A stretch of DNA of 9,728 nucleotides from Candidatus Bathyarchaeota archaeon (GCA_026014515.1 JAOZIG010000235.1:1-9728), one strand, 5' to 3'. Numbered from the stretch's first letter, positions 1 to 6,215 are shown. Numbers and translations are program-made. The notes: generated by a model from the sequence alone, not told the origin.

Positions 1-1082
1 GTTACTACCGCTGCCTCAACGATGAATGGATAGCCCAGATATGTGCTTGGTTTACGGGTAACTACCTTGATGTAGTCCTCTTCTGTGAGATTCAGCTCCT
101 TTTTGATGCCTGTCTCAAATAACTCCTCACCGATGGGGCTAAGGCAACTGGCAATAGGGCGTTTAAAATCACCATACTCCTTGGTGCTGCGTACAATCCT
201 AACAATATCCTCTGGAGCAAGCTTTTTGGGGTTGGTTTTCATGCTCACCTCAGCTAGTTTGAGGAAACGTTCAGCGGTGATGGCTCCCACGCCTTGGAAG
301 TTATCCATCATGAACTCTTTCATGTTCTTGGCTTTCTTGGTCGTGATCAATCGTTTGAATGTCTCAACGTCTACTCCATGAGGATGAGGAAGCACTGATT
401 CCGGTAGCGGAGGCATCTTATCTGTGCCTCGTTCAAACTTGTAGAGCCTGCCACGGGGATCAACATAGGTGATATCAGCGTAGGGTACCACCATTGCTGT
501 TTGTTTGAGATACTCGATGAGCCTGTACATGATGCGGCTATAGTCTCCATCCATCTGTATCTCGATGGCTGTTCCCTGCCACTTGGTGGGGTTCTCCTTT
601 ACAGTGTGCTTGAAAATATTGGCTCGGTTATTTTGAATATCAATGTTCATCACGAACTCATGGATCTTCCCACCCGTACTGCTAGCGATCTTGACTGGCT
701 CATGGGTCGTGATCTGTCCATACATAACCGCCATGGTTCCTCCGAGTCCGAAGGTGCCTCTGGCTTGTTTGAGTTCGTATTTGCTGCCGTAGAAGACTTG
801 TCCGAATACCTTGGGCACGTGCTCTGCTGGTACCCCTGTCCCGTTGTCCTCAACCCTTAGAATATAGAACTTTGTCTCGGTGTTTTTCTGATCCGCTAAC
901 TCACTGATGCGCAGATAGATGCTTGGTGGCACCATCCGGGTCTCGGCTGCATCAAGGCTGTTCTCGATGAGCTCCCTAACAGCCGTGTAGGTTGCCCTGC
1001 TGGGGTTGCTGAAGCCGGCGATCTCTCTGTTCCTGTAGAAGAAGTCGCTTGGGCTGATCGACTGGTATTCAGGCTGTGACAT
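1..1082 (-). CDS. top6B: DNA topoisomerase VI subunit B, N-terminal 360 residues (3' end outside window)
   Basis: ATPase subunit of the type IIB topoisomerase, which with Top6A passes one duplex through a double-strand break and relaxes or decatenates archaeal DNA. Translating the minus strand from the ATG at 1082 gives 360 open codons to the window edge. The GHKL ATPase fold is clear: N-box RELIENSLDAAE (37-48, Mg ligand N41), EDNGTGV (78-84, adenine-contacting D79) and the glycine-rich GTFGLGGTMAV (109-119). A helix-2-turn-helix region follows (about 229-306, with FQGVGAVTAERFLKLA), then the start of the transducer domain (about 307 on, VTRKPSTYLGYPF). The remaining transducer is missing because the window ends. 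The ATG shares one base with the stop of the upstream KH gene (TAATG), and GGAG lies 8 nt before it, so translational coupling is expected. Top6A may lie just beyond the left edge, which is inference. Confidence 0.96.
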   Translation of the reverse strand, partial: MSQPEYQSISPSDFFYRNREIAGFSNPSRATYTAVRELIENSLDAAETRMVPPSIYLRISELADQKNTETKFYILRVEDNGTGVPAEHVPKVFGQVFYGSKYELKQARGTFGLGGTMAVMYGQITTHEPVKIASSTGGKIHEFVMNIDIQNNRANIFKHTVKENPTKWQGTAIEIQMDGDYSRIMYRLIEYLKQTAMVVPYADITYVDPRGRLYKFERGTDKMPPLPESVLPHPHGVDVETFKRLITTKKAKNMKEFMMDNFQGVGAITAERFLKLAEVSMKTNPKKLAPEDIVRIVRSTKEYGDFKRPIASCLSPIGEELFETGIKKELNLTEEDYIKVVTRKPSTYLGYPFIVEAAVV

Positions 1083-1666
1083 TAGTTGGTCTCCCTTCTG
1101 CGGGCTGGCTCGTACCAGAGCTCTCCCTTTTCTTTTTTCATCTTACGACGATATGCATATAGATGATTCCAAACTGTCTTATGGAATGATCCATTGATCA
1201 GCATCTCCACAGCCTCTTTTGAGACTGATAACATATCAAACGGACCGATAATACTCACGGTTCCACCATAGACCGAGACCAAACAGTCTGTGAGTTCCTC
1301 GATCATGGCGCGGCTCTTACCTTCTTTGCCGATGATCCTACCCTTGACCCTGTTCTGGGCGTTCTTGCTTTTTCCCACATACTCTTCAAGGTCCATTATG
1401 ATGAGATCAAAGTCCTCATTGATGAGGGTGAGAGCGTTCTTAGGGCTGAAACCACGTCCTACCGCACGTACAACATTACGGACCACAAAAAGCACTGAGA
1501 CATCAGGCTGATCTGGTTTAACGACAATATCCACGTTCCCAGTCTCGCTGTCTATCGTCAAGTCTACTTGGAATGTTGCCTCGATGCGTTTCTTGGTCTT
1601 ACCCCCGGGTCCGATGAGGGCGCCGACGCGTTCTTTTGGTATCCTAATAAATGTCTTCTGTTCCAC
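1082..1666 (-). CDS. KH-domain ribosome biogenesis protein, Dim2/Pno1 (KRR1-like) family
   Basis: A 194-residue RNA-binding protein of the archaeal Dim2/Pno1 group. In known relatives it binds near the 3' end of 16S rRNA during small-subunit maturation. Two KH domains are visible: the first with RIPKERVGALIGPGG (8-22, GPGG loop 19-22), the second with the divergent KH core and RIIGKEGKSR (110-119, GKEG loop 113-116). The C-terminal tail has the family-typical SFHKTVWNHLYAYRRKMKK (160-178), which is basic. The start is GTG at 1666. An in-frame TAA lies two codons upstream, so no earlier start exists, and the KH domain begins almost at once, so a later start would cut it. The gene begins inside Rio1 (23-nt overlap) and ends one base into top6B. 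No clear SD precedes the GTG. Rio1 next door fits, because both act in late 40S-type subunit maturation. Confidence 0.93.
   Translation of the reverse strand: MEQKTFIRIPKERVGALIGPGGKTKKRIEATFQVDLTIDSETGNVDIVVKPDQPDVSVLFVVRNVVRAVGRGFSPKNALTLINEDFDLIIMDLEEYVGKSKNAQNRVKGRIIGKEGKSRAMIEELTDCLVSVYGGTVSIIGPFDMLSVSKEAVEMLINGSFHKTVWNHLYAYRRKMKKEKGELWYEPARRRETN
1091..1094 (-). promoter_or_regulatory. Shine-Dalgarno site of top6B
   Basis: GGAG on the minus strand, 8 nt before the ATG at 1082 and lying inside the end of the KH-domain gene. It supports this start and reinitiation after the TAATG junction. Confidence 0.6.
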
Positions 1667-2447
1667 CTGTTATCCACTCTCTAAGTTCCGCTGGGTCCCG
1701 GGTTTCCGCCCCCAAGCGTTTGAAGTTATAATTTACGTTCTGTATATCCCGTTCAACAAGCATAGGCGCCATGGGGTGAATAGTTAACATGGCTTGGCTT
1801 ACATCAAAAATAACGGGTTTTTCGTCATTAACCATAATATTGTATTCGCTGAGGTCACCGTGGGCTAGTCCCGCTTTCTGCCACATGAGCTGCATCTCAT
1901 CAAGCACCATCTCATAGAACGTCTGAGGGTCCTCTGGGGCTCTTTCTCTGAGTAGGGGCGCTGGTATTCCATCTTCTCCTATGAAGGTCATTACGAGTAT
2001 GTTTCTGATGAACTCGATGGGTCTTGGGCTGTTTACTCCAGCTTCCTCACATAGTTGCAGGTTGTTGAACTCTTTCTGGTTCCAAGTGTAGATCATGCTG
2101 CGGGTGTCTTTGCGTATCTTCTTAAACCGTGGGTCACCCTGAATGTACTGCATCATCCCCTTACGGAACTCAGCCGTATGAGTATAGTAAATCTTGACAG
2201 CAAGCTCACGTTCATCACGATCAGTTGCATAGTAAACCCTAGCTTCCTTACCCGCGTTGACTACTCCGTAGAGCCTGTCAATGGTTCCCTTGCTCAGGAG
2301 CTTGTTCATACCCTTTAGGGTGAGACGATCAAACACCTCTTCAATGACACGGAACTCTTCCTTGTTCTTGTCTTTAAAGAGAGAATCCTCCTCATACTGA
2401 CGAGTGAGCTTGTCTCCCCGCTCCTCATGGTCCCTATGATCGGACAT
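1644..2447 (-). CDS. rio1: Rio1-type atypical serine/threonine protein kinase/ATPase
   Basis: A 267-residue RIO-family kinase. RIO proteins act as ATPases that time the release of factors from the maturing small ribosomal subunit. Visible motifs are the nucleotide loop VVNAGKEARVYYA (62-74, the Rio1-type equivalent of STGKEANVY), the ATP-contacting Lys in ELAVKIY (K85), the catalytic loop HGDLSEYN (196-203, D198 and N203), and the metal-binding IFDVSQA (213-219, D215). DVSQ plus the lack of an N-terminal winged helix points to Rio1 rather than Rio2. Length is normal for archaeal Rio1. The ATG at 2447 follows aIF1A by 14 nt, and the 3' end overlaps the Dim2-like gene by 23 nt in another frame. 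No strong SD is visible. The order aIF1A-Rio1-KH is familiar in archaea and backs the assignment. Confidence 0.95.
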   Translation of the reverse strand: MSDHRDHEERGDKLTRQYEEDSLFKDKNKEEFRVIEEVFDRLTLKGMNKLLSKGTIDRLYGVVNAGKEARVYYATDRDERELAVKIYYTHTAEFRKGMMQYIQGDPRFKKIRKDTRSMIYTWNQKEFNNLQLCEEAGVNSPRPIEFIRNILVMTFIGEDGIPAPLLRERAPEDPQTFYEMVLDEMQLMWQKAGLAHGDLSEYNIMVNDEKPVIFDVSQAMLTIHPMAPMLVERDIQNVNYNFKRLGAETRDPAELREWITGGTEDIY

Positions 2448-2461
2448 TGCTATCAGGGAGC

Positions 2462-2770
2462 CTATTCAATGAGCAAAATGCCTTTACGGCGGAGGTCATC
2501 GACCTGGTTCTGAGTGTAGCGGTGGAAGATCTCGCCGCGTTCCTCACTCTGGAAGTCCCATGGGCTTACTAGCACGATGTCTCCTTCCCTTATCCAGGTC
2601 CGTCGCTTCATTTTTCCTCTGATGCGACATGTGCGTACATATCCGTCTTGGCATTTAACGAGGACTCTATCAAAGCCCAGTAGTTTCTGGACTATTCCGA
2701 GCACATCGTTCTCACTGGGGTAGACTACTTGTCTGAGGTTTTTCTCACTTAGTACCTTTTTCTTTCCCAT
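2462..2770 (-). CDS. eif1A: Translation initiation factor aIF1A (eIF1A/IF1 family)
   Basis: A 102-residue OB-fold factor that occupies the A-site region of the small subunit and promotes initiation-complex assembly and scanning fidelity. A short basic N-terminus (MGKKK) precedes the S1-like OB fold (about 18-85), with GFDRVLVKCQDG (32-43) and the highly characteristic RGKMKRRTWIREGDIVLVSPWDFQ stretch at 51-74. Length is normal for archaea, which lack the long acidic eukaryotic tail. The ATG at 2770 has GAGG 7 nt upstream (2778-2781). It is the first gene of the aIF1A-Rio1-KH-Top6B run, and a candidate promoter lies in the 107-nt gap behind it. Confidence 0.96.
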   Translation of the reverse strand: MGKKKVLSEKNLRQVVYPSENDVLGIVQKLLGFDRVLVKCQDGYVRTCRIRGKMKRRTWIREGDIVLVSPWDFQSEERGEIFHRYTQNQVDDLRRKGILLIE

Positions 2771-2777
2771 TCAGTGG

Positions 2778-2781
2778 CCTC
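2778..2781 (-). promoter_or_regulatory. Shine-Dalgarno site of aIF1A
   Basis: GAGG on the minus strand within GAAAGAGG, 7 nt before the ATG. It supports this start and implies a leadered mRNA for the operon. Confidence 0.5.
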
Positions 2782-2806
2782 TTTCCATGTTAGACATGTA
2801 TTGGTG

Positions 2807-2814
2807 CTTAAAAA
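2807..2814 (-). promoter_or_regulatory. Candidate TATA box of the aIF1A-Rio1-KH-Top6B operon
   Basis: TTTTTAAG on the minus strand in the 107-nt gap (2771-2877) between sfsA and aIF1A. A start about 25 nt downstream would fall near 2785, leaving a leader of roughly 15 nt that still contains the GAGG SD. The match is loose and there is no recognisable BRE. The gap has no oligo-T tract or strong hairpin after the sfsA stop, so readthrough from upstream is also possible. Confidence 0.3.
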
Positions 2815-2877
2815 CTCATCCGCTGATGTTTATGGGTTTAAGCGGTTTTACGGACCCTCTGCTATATTAGGGCCTGA

Positions 2878-3594
2878 TTATGGGGCCTTTAACTCTACTG
2901 GTTGTTTTTCTAGGTTTACTGGAACCCGTCTCCCTATGGTTGTCCCCTCTAACGTGATATTACAAGTGTATGCATAGGCTTCGACACCGTTTTCCACGGC
3001 TTTTCTAAGGTTTTCTGTGAATAACGGGTCCATTTCAACATGTGGACGCCACTCAGAGGCATCATCTCTTTGAATAATGAAGCATACAGCGGCTCTTCCA
3101 TGCTCCAACGCTTTGATGAGGGTATTCATATGACGGGCACCCCGCTTCGTAGGCGCATCAGGAAACAACGCTAAACCTTCTTCGACTAGTGTGCAGCTTT
3201 TCGCCTCCAAAAGTATCTGATTCGTTCCATTGCTGAGTTTTAGGTCTAGTCGGCTGTCGTGGAAGCTGGGTTCTGTGCGTTCTACCTTGTAGTCTTTGAA
3301 CTCTGGTAGTTTTCCTTGGTTGATGGCTTCTCGTAGCATGTAGTTGGGTAGTCTGCTGTCGATGCTTACCAAGGTGTCATTGTATTCTATGAGGGTTAGG
3401 TCGTAGCTTGTTTTTCGGTGGTCTCCGGGTTTGTTTATGAGATGGACTCTGGTGCCGGGTACCATGAGTTCATGCATTCTCCCCGGGTTTGGGATAAAAC
3501 ACTCAACATGTTCACCTTCAAGGTCTACTACTCCTAGAAACCTGTTGGGTCTCCTGAGCAATGTAGCGGGTATGGGTGTTGAAGGATGCTTCAC
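2878..3594 (-). CDS. sfsA: SfsA-family DNA-binding/nuclease-like protein
   Basis: A 238-residue SfsA protein (named for sugar fermentation stimulation in E. coli). The family joins an N-terminal OB-like domain to a PD-(D/E)xK-like nuclease fold. Its role is poorly understood. Diagnostic segments are LLRRPNRFLG (12-21), FIPNPGRMHEL (33-43), DSRLDLKL (113-120), LLEAKSCTLVEEG (128-140), LFPDAPTKRGARH (143-155) and GRAAVCFI (166-173). D117, E130 and K132 form the expected D...ExK catalytic set, so activity is plausible. The start is GTG at 3594, overlapping the upstream phosphatase stop as GTGA, with GGAG 8 nt before it. Translation is therefore probably coupled to the phosphatase. Length is normal for the family. 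The pairing with a sugar- or inositol-phosphatase recalls the sugar link in its name but proves nothing. Confidence 0.94.
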   Translation of the reverse strand: MKHPSTPIPATLLRRPNRFLGVVDLEGEHVECFIPNPGRMHELMVPGTRVHLINKPGDHRKTSYDLTLIEYNDTLVSIDSRLPNYMLREAINQGKLPEFKDYKVERTEPSFHDSRLDLKLSNGTNQILLEAKSCTLVEEGLALFPDAPTKRGARHMNTLIKALEHGRAAVCFIIQRDDASEWRPHVEMDPLFTENLRKAVENGVEAYAYTCNITLEGTTIGRRVPVNLEKQPVELKAP

Positions 3595-4361
3595 TCTATT
3601 AACTCCAGTATCTCATCGTGGAGACGCATAGTGTTTGCAGCGATAACAGTGCATCTTGTCTCCCTTGTCAAAGGCAGGTCACCGAATAGTTCTCCGTTTA
3701 TGCTGTAGACTCCTCCTGCTTCCTTGATAATGAAGAGCCCTGCGCTGATGTCTGTGGATCGTACGATTCCCCGCAGATCAATATGCGCATCAAGAACCCC
3801 AGAAGCTACATGACATAGGCTCGCAGCGCTACATCCTTCCTGTCTGATGTGGCGGCTCTCTGCGATGAGGTGGGTTGTTTTTTCTAGTTTTGGGTCTTTA
3901 CTGATGTCCATGCCGATGAGCCCATGCCGGTAGGGTATGTAGGGGGAGGGCTTCACTGGGTACCCATCCAGTGTTGTGCCCTTGTCTTTCTCGGCGTAGT
4001 AGGTCTCGCCTGTGTAGAAGTTGGTGACTATCCCAGCATCTACCTTGCTTTGATGGGGCTCTGTGGCTATGCTGAGGCTGAGTACTGCTGGTGGGAATCC
4101 TCGGCTCAGGTTCGATGTGCCGTCCACTGGGTCTGCTGTGATGATGTATTCGCCTGTTCCGAAGACTTTGTCGCCTTCCTCGCTGATGAGGGTGGCGTCG
4201 ATTTTTTGTTTTGTGAGGGTTTCGATGATGGCGTCTTGTGCTTGTTTGTCCAGTAGGTCTTTGAACTTGTTGGTGGGCATGGTTCCACGCTGTGGGGTGA
4301 CCGTAAGTACCTTGCTCTGGATGTTTTCGCTTAGGGTGTGTAGTAGTTTTTTGTGGTTCAA
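3591..4361 (-). CDS. Inositol monophosphatase/fructose-1,6-bisphosphatase-family enzyme
   Basis: A 256-residue Mg-dependent, Li-sensitive-type phosphatase. Archaeal members hydrolyse myo-inositol-1-phosphate, fructose-1,6-bisphosphate or both, and sequence alone does not settle which. Metal-site motifs are present: LISEEGD (58-64, E61/E62), DPVDGTSNL (77-85, D77 and D80) and RSTDISAGLFIIKEAGG (201-217, D204; the usual W before D is replaced by T). DKQAQDAIIE (38-47) is the usual N-terminal helix before them. Length is typical. No ATG is available near the start. TTG at 4361 is preferred because GAGG sits 8 nt upstream, and an in-frame TGA lies 8 codons upstream at 4383-4385. The next ATG (residue 28) would remove the first helix. 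The gene's stop overlaps the sfsA start by 4 nt. Confidence 0.92.
   Translation of the reverse strand: MNHKKLLHTLSENIQSKVLTVTPQRGTMPTNKFKDLLDKQAQDAIIETLTKQKIDATLISEEGDKVFGTGEYIITADPVDGTSNLSRGFPPAVLSLSIATEPHQSKVDAGIVTNFYTGETYYAEKDKGTTLDGYPVKPSPYIPYRHGLIGMDISKDPKLEKTTHLIAESRHIRQEGCSAASLCHVASGVLDAHIDLRGIVRSTDISAGLFIIKEAGGVYSINGELFGDLPLTRETRCTVIAANTMRLHDEILELIE
3603..3606 (-). promoter_or_regulatory. Shine-Dalgarno site of sfsA (supports the GTG start)
   Basis: GGAG on the minus strand, 8 nt before the GTG at 3594 and inside the last codons of the phosphatase gene. It decides for GTG, since no ATG lies nearby in frame before the conserved LLRRPNRF. Confidence 0.6.
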
Positions 4362-4369
4362 CGTGTTTG

Positions 4370-4373
4370 CCTC
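4370..4373 (-). promoter_or_regulatory. Shine-Dalgarno site of the phosphatase (supports the TTG start)
   Basis: GAGG on the minus strand with an 8-nt spacer to TTG at 4361. The same spacing is seen at sfsA and top6B in this window. Confidence 0.55.
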
Positions 4374-4415
4374 GGTTAATAATCACGTTGTTTGATCATT
4401 GATAATGGTAGCGGG

Positions 4416-5342
4416 TTACTGTGGAGGGTATCTGAGGGTTATCCCATATATTGTGACATAGACTGGTGTATCAACGGTGCCGGTGTGTGACATTGTACGA
4501 TGTATCTGTTTTGCTGAGTATGCCAGTATATCCCAGTAAGGGTTCACCCAGTCAATATACTCAACTAACCGTAACTCGCTGTCAGGGCTCCCAAAATGCG
4601 TTATTACCGGACTATAAACTGGTATTCGTACCGGGTATGCGTTACTATTATTGACGAGAACTATGATTCTATTTTCCTCGTTTTCGTCAAGAAATAGTGA
4701 TATGCCTGAGGAGTTTACATCAACCCATACTGGTTGGTATTCGGTGATTTCGAGGCTGAGATTAGCTGAATCCATGCCTGTGATGTCAGTACACTCAGCC
4801 ATAACCTGAATCATCCCAATATATTTAGGGAGATACCTTGTGGTTCTTACACGCTTTTCCCCATGTGACGCGATAAATCCTCTTCCATAGACTTCCCCTG
4901 AAGCAATTCTCGCTGCTTCTGCCGCATCTTCAGCCGCAATCTCCTTAATAGAGAAATAGAAACGCTGGACACTACTACCGTTATTATACTCCGCAGTAAC
5001 CTCGATTAGCGTGTGTCCTCGATAGTAGACAGGGATAGGTAGTGGGTTGTTGATGGTGCAGTTGATCTCAATTACTTCTCCAACGCTGTAGCTTGGTTTA
5101 TCCGATGATACATTGAAGACACAGTAATTATCGAGGTTGATGTAACCGAACCCGACCACTAGCAGAAGAACTATCACCAAACCATATTTTCTCAATAGTA
5201 TCACAGGATCATACTTCCCACCGGTTCCAGAGTACCTATTATAGGCGACCATCAAACCAGTGAGAAATGCTACAGAAAGCAATACTATTAGAAACATGAA
5301 CCAATTTGTAGGCGCAGCTATTGACTGAATCAACTGGATCAT
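4416..5342 (-). CDS. Membrane-anchored exported protein with Ig-like ectodomain, paralogue of the upstream gene
   Basis: A 308-residue protein with no family I can name. Two hydrophobic helices lie at about 14-34 and 53-70. The loop between them is basic (R36, K43, R51, K52), so it should be cytoplasmic and the C-terminal ~235 residues outside. The ectodomain looks all-beta: an Ig/CARDB-like first part (YSVGEVIEINCTINNPLPIP, 85-104) and a second part opening with VDVNSSGISLFL (207-218) and VNNSNAYPVRIPVYSPV (230-246). Six N-x-S/T sequons (N77, N94, N121, N194, N210, N231) suit an archaeal surface glycoprotein. The region at 134-149 is Ala/Glu-rich and probably helical. The ATG at 5342 overlaps the stop of the gene before it as ATGA, with GAGGG 10 nt upstream. 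Its second half aligns with that neighbour, so the two are duplicates. Function is unknown; a two-subunit surface complex or receptor is only a guess. Confidence 0.82.
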   Translation of the reverse strand: MIQLIQSIAAPTNWFMFLIVLLSVAFLTGLMVAYNRYSGTGGKYDPVILLRKYGLVIVLLLVVGFGYINLDNYCVFNVSSDKPSYSVGEVIEINCTINNPLPIPVYYRGHTLIEVTAEYNNGSSVQRFYFSIKEIAAEDAAEAARIASGEVYGRGFIASHGEKRVRTTRYLPKYIGMIQVMAECTDITGMDSANLSLEITEYQPVWVDVNSSGISLFLDENEENRIIVLVNNSNAYPVRIPVYSPVITHFGSPDSELRLVEYIDWVNPYWDILAYSAKQIHRTMSHTGTVDTPVYVTIYGITLRYPPQ

Positions 5343-6112
5343 GGTACTACTTCCCTCTCAAATGATACCGTTACACCTCTGATATAGTAGTAGAGACTGA
5401 ATCCCGGCAGAGTTACTCTAAACTGGTTTCTCCAGACCCCTTTCTCAGAGTTCGCCTCAACCGTGTAGTGACTCATTATCCAGTCTACCATCATTCCGCC
5501 TTTTGGCTTACTGGGAATCAAGCAATATCCAATCTCATTGAATACCCGTATCTTGACCGGGTACGGGTTCTCATTTACTATGATGAGATCAAACCAGACG
5601 TTTTCCTTATCCTTGAGTACGGGCACCTCAGGCTCGATCTTCAGGCTTATTCCGGTACTATTCACATTAACTTCCTTGTAGCCTGTGACATTCACCGTTT
5701 TTACTAGTCCTAGTCCGGTTATTTTGAATGGTCCCGGATATGTTGGTGTGAATGTGTTTATTGTGATTGTGGTGTTTCCTTTTTCTGGAATAATGATCTT
5801 TGGTTCAACGTACTCCAAATAGATTTCACAAGTAATCTTTTCTGGATCATAGACGCTGTTACCGCTGAATGATAACGAGTAAATTGGGTCTATATTGAGT
5901 GGATATTCGTTGGGATTGATGAAAACGATGGCAGCCTCCACCTCCTCTCCGAGTTCATAGACTTCTTTTTCCGTCCAGATGACCCTTTCATAGCTTCCAG
6001 ATGAAGCGAATAAGTTCTCATCTTTTTCATCGCTACCACTTCCAAGAGAGAATAATATGATAGCTACTAGAATCAGCATAACACTGTAGATTATCCTTCG
6101 ATGTGTGGACAC
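5339..6112 (-). CDS. Exported or membrane-anchored two-domain beta-sandwich protein, first gene of the paralogous pair
   Basis: A 257-residue protein not recognised as a named family. A short basic N-terminus (HRR, 4-6) precedes a hydrophobic helix (8-24), which is an uncleaved signal anchor or a signal peptide; no lipobox Cys follows. A hydrophilic linker (25-43) leads to two beta-sandwich-like domains: about 44-145 with VYELGEEVEAAIVFINPNEYP (51-71), and about 147-257 with NVNSTGISLKIEPE (149-162) and NENPYPVKIRVFNEI (180-194). Sequons at N113, N141 and N151 fit export. The start is GTG at 6112. In-frame TAA at 6122-6124 leaves room for no ATG, and no SD is present. A TATA-like TTTAATA centred 28 nt upstream suggests a leaderless mRNA. 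The stop overlaps the start of the next gene (ATGA), so both products are probably made together. Confidence 0.82.
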   Translation of the reverse strand: MSTHRRIIYSVMLILVAIILFSLGSGSDEKDENLFASSGSYERVIWTEKEVYELGEEVEAAIVFINPNEYPLNIDPIYSLSFSGNSVYDPEKITCEIYLEYVEPKIIIPEKGNTTITINTFTPTYPGPFKITGLGLVKTVNVTGYKEVNVNSTGISLKIEPEVPVLKDKENVWFDLIIVNENPYPVKIRVFNEIGYCLIPSKPKGGMMVDWIMSHYTVEANSEKGVWRNQFRVTLPGFSLYYYIRGVTVSFEREVVP

Positions 6113-6119
6113 GTACCAT

Positions 6120-6149
6120 AATTAGTTTTATCCATGTATTAAACTAATT
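6120..6149. promoter_or_regulatory. Perfect 9-bp inverted repeat over the promoter of the exported-protein pair (candidate operator)
   Basis: AATTAGTTT (6120-6128) and AAACTAATT (6141-6149) are exact reverse complements separated by 12 bp. Arm starts are 21 bp apart, two helical turns, which suits a dimeric HTH regulator. The right arm overlaps the minus-strand TATA-like box, and the left arm lies between that box and the expected start site. Binding would block the pre-initiation complex. The arms are A+T-rich, so chance is not excluded. Confidence 0.45.
6137..6143 (-). promoter_or_regulatory. Candidate TATA box of the exported-protein pair
   Basis: TTTAATA on the minus strand, centred 28 nt before the GTG at 6112. 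Archaeal transcription starts about 25 nt after the TATA centre, so the transcript would begin at or within a few bases of the start codon. This agrees with the missing SD. Confidence 0.4.
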
Positions 6150-6162
6150 TTTTGAACAATTA

Positions 6163-6191
6163 TTCAACTATTTAGAACAGCAACAGTTGAA
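6163..6191. promoter_or_regulatory. 7-bp inverted repeat over the glycosylase promoter
   Basis: TTCAACT (6163-6169) and AGTTGAA (6185-6191) are exact reverse complements with a 15-bp spacer and arm starts 22 bp apart. The repeat brackets TATTTA (6169-6174), the likely TATA of the glycosylase. A further TTGAA at 6152-6156 pairs with the TTCAA inside the left arm. It may be a second operator in the divergent region; chance is possible in A+T-rich DNA. Confidence 0.3.
6169..6174 (+). promoter_or_regulatory. Candidate TATA box of the DNA glycosylase gene
   Basis: TATTTA centred about 44 nt before the ATG at 6216. A start near 6197 would give a leader of about 18 nt, which contains no SD. Confidence 0.3.
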
Positions 6192-6215
6192 AACCAGAAA
6201 ACCAAGATATAACCT

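Larger units (their letters stand above)
6113..6215. other. A+T-rich divergent intergenic region
   Basis: This 103-nt gap separates the exported-protein pair (minus) from the DNA glycosylase (plus). It holds a candidate TATA box for each direction and two inverted repeats. I see no small ORF or RNA gene in it. It is visibly richer in A+T than the flanking genes. Confidence 0.7.

Noticed and set aside
501..860. 119-codon plus-strand open frame
   Set aside because: Antisense to the well-supported Top6B ATPase domain, with no recognisable motif and no promoter or SD.
2771..2877. Possible box C/D-type small RNA (CTGATG near 2822)
   Set aside because: Only a loose C-box-like match was seen, with no paired D box and terminal stem, so a small RNA is not supported.
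3924..4256. Cys/Val/Gly-rich plus-strand open frame of 110 codons
   Set aside because: Antisense shadow of the phosphatase, caused by its codon composition.
3898..4386. 162-codon open frame on the minus strand within the phosphatase gene, starting with ATG
   Set aside because: It is an out-of-frame reading of the phosphatase. The product is a His/Pro/Arg/Gln-rich string with no fold-like pattern, whereas the phosphatase frame has all family motifs.
4362..4415. Separate promoter for the phosphatase-sfsA pair
   Set aside because: The 54-nt gap has only poor TATA matches (TTATTAA too near the start, CATTATCA weak), so readthrough from the exported-protein pair is at least as likely.
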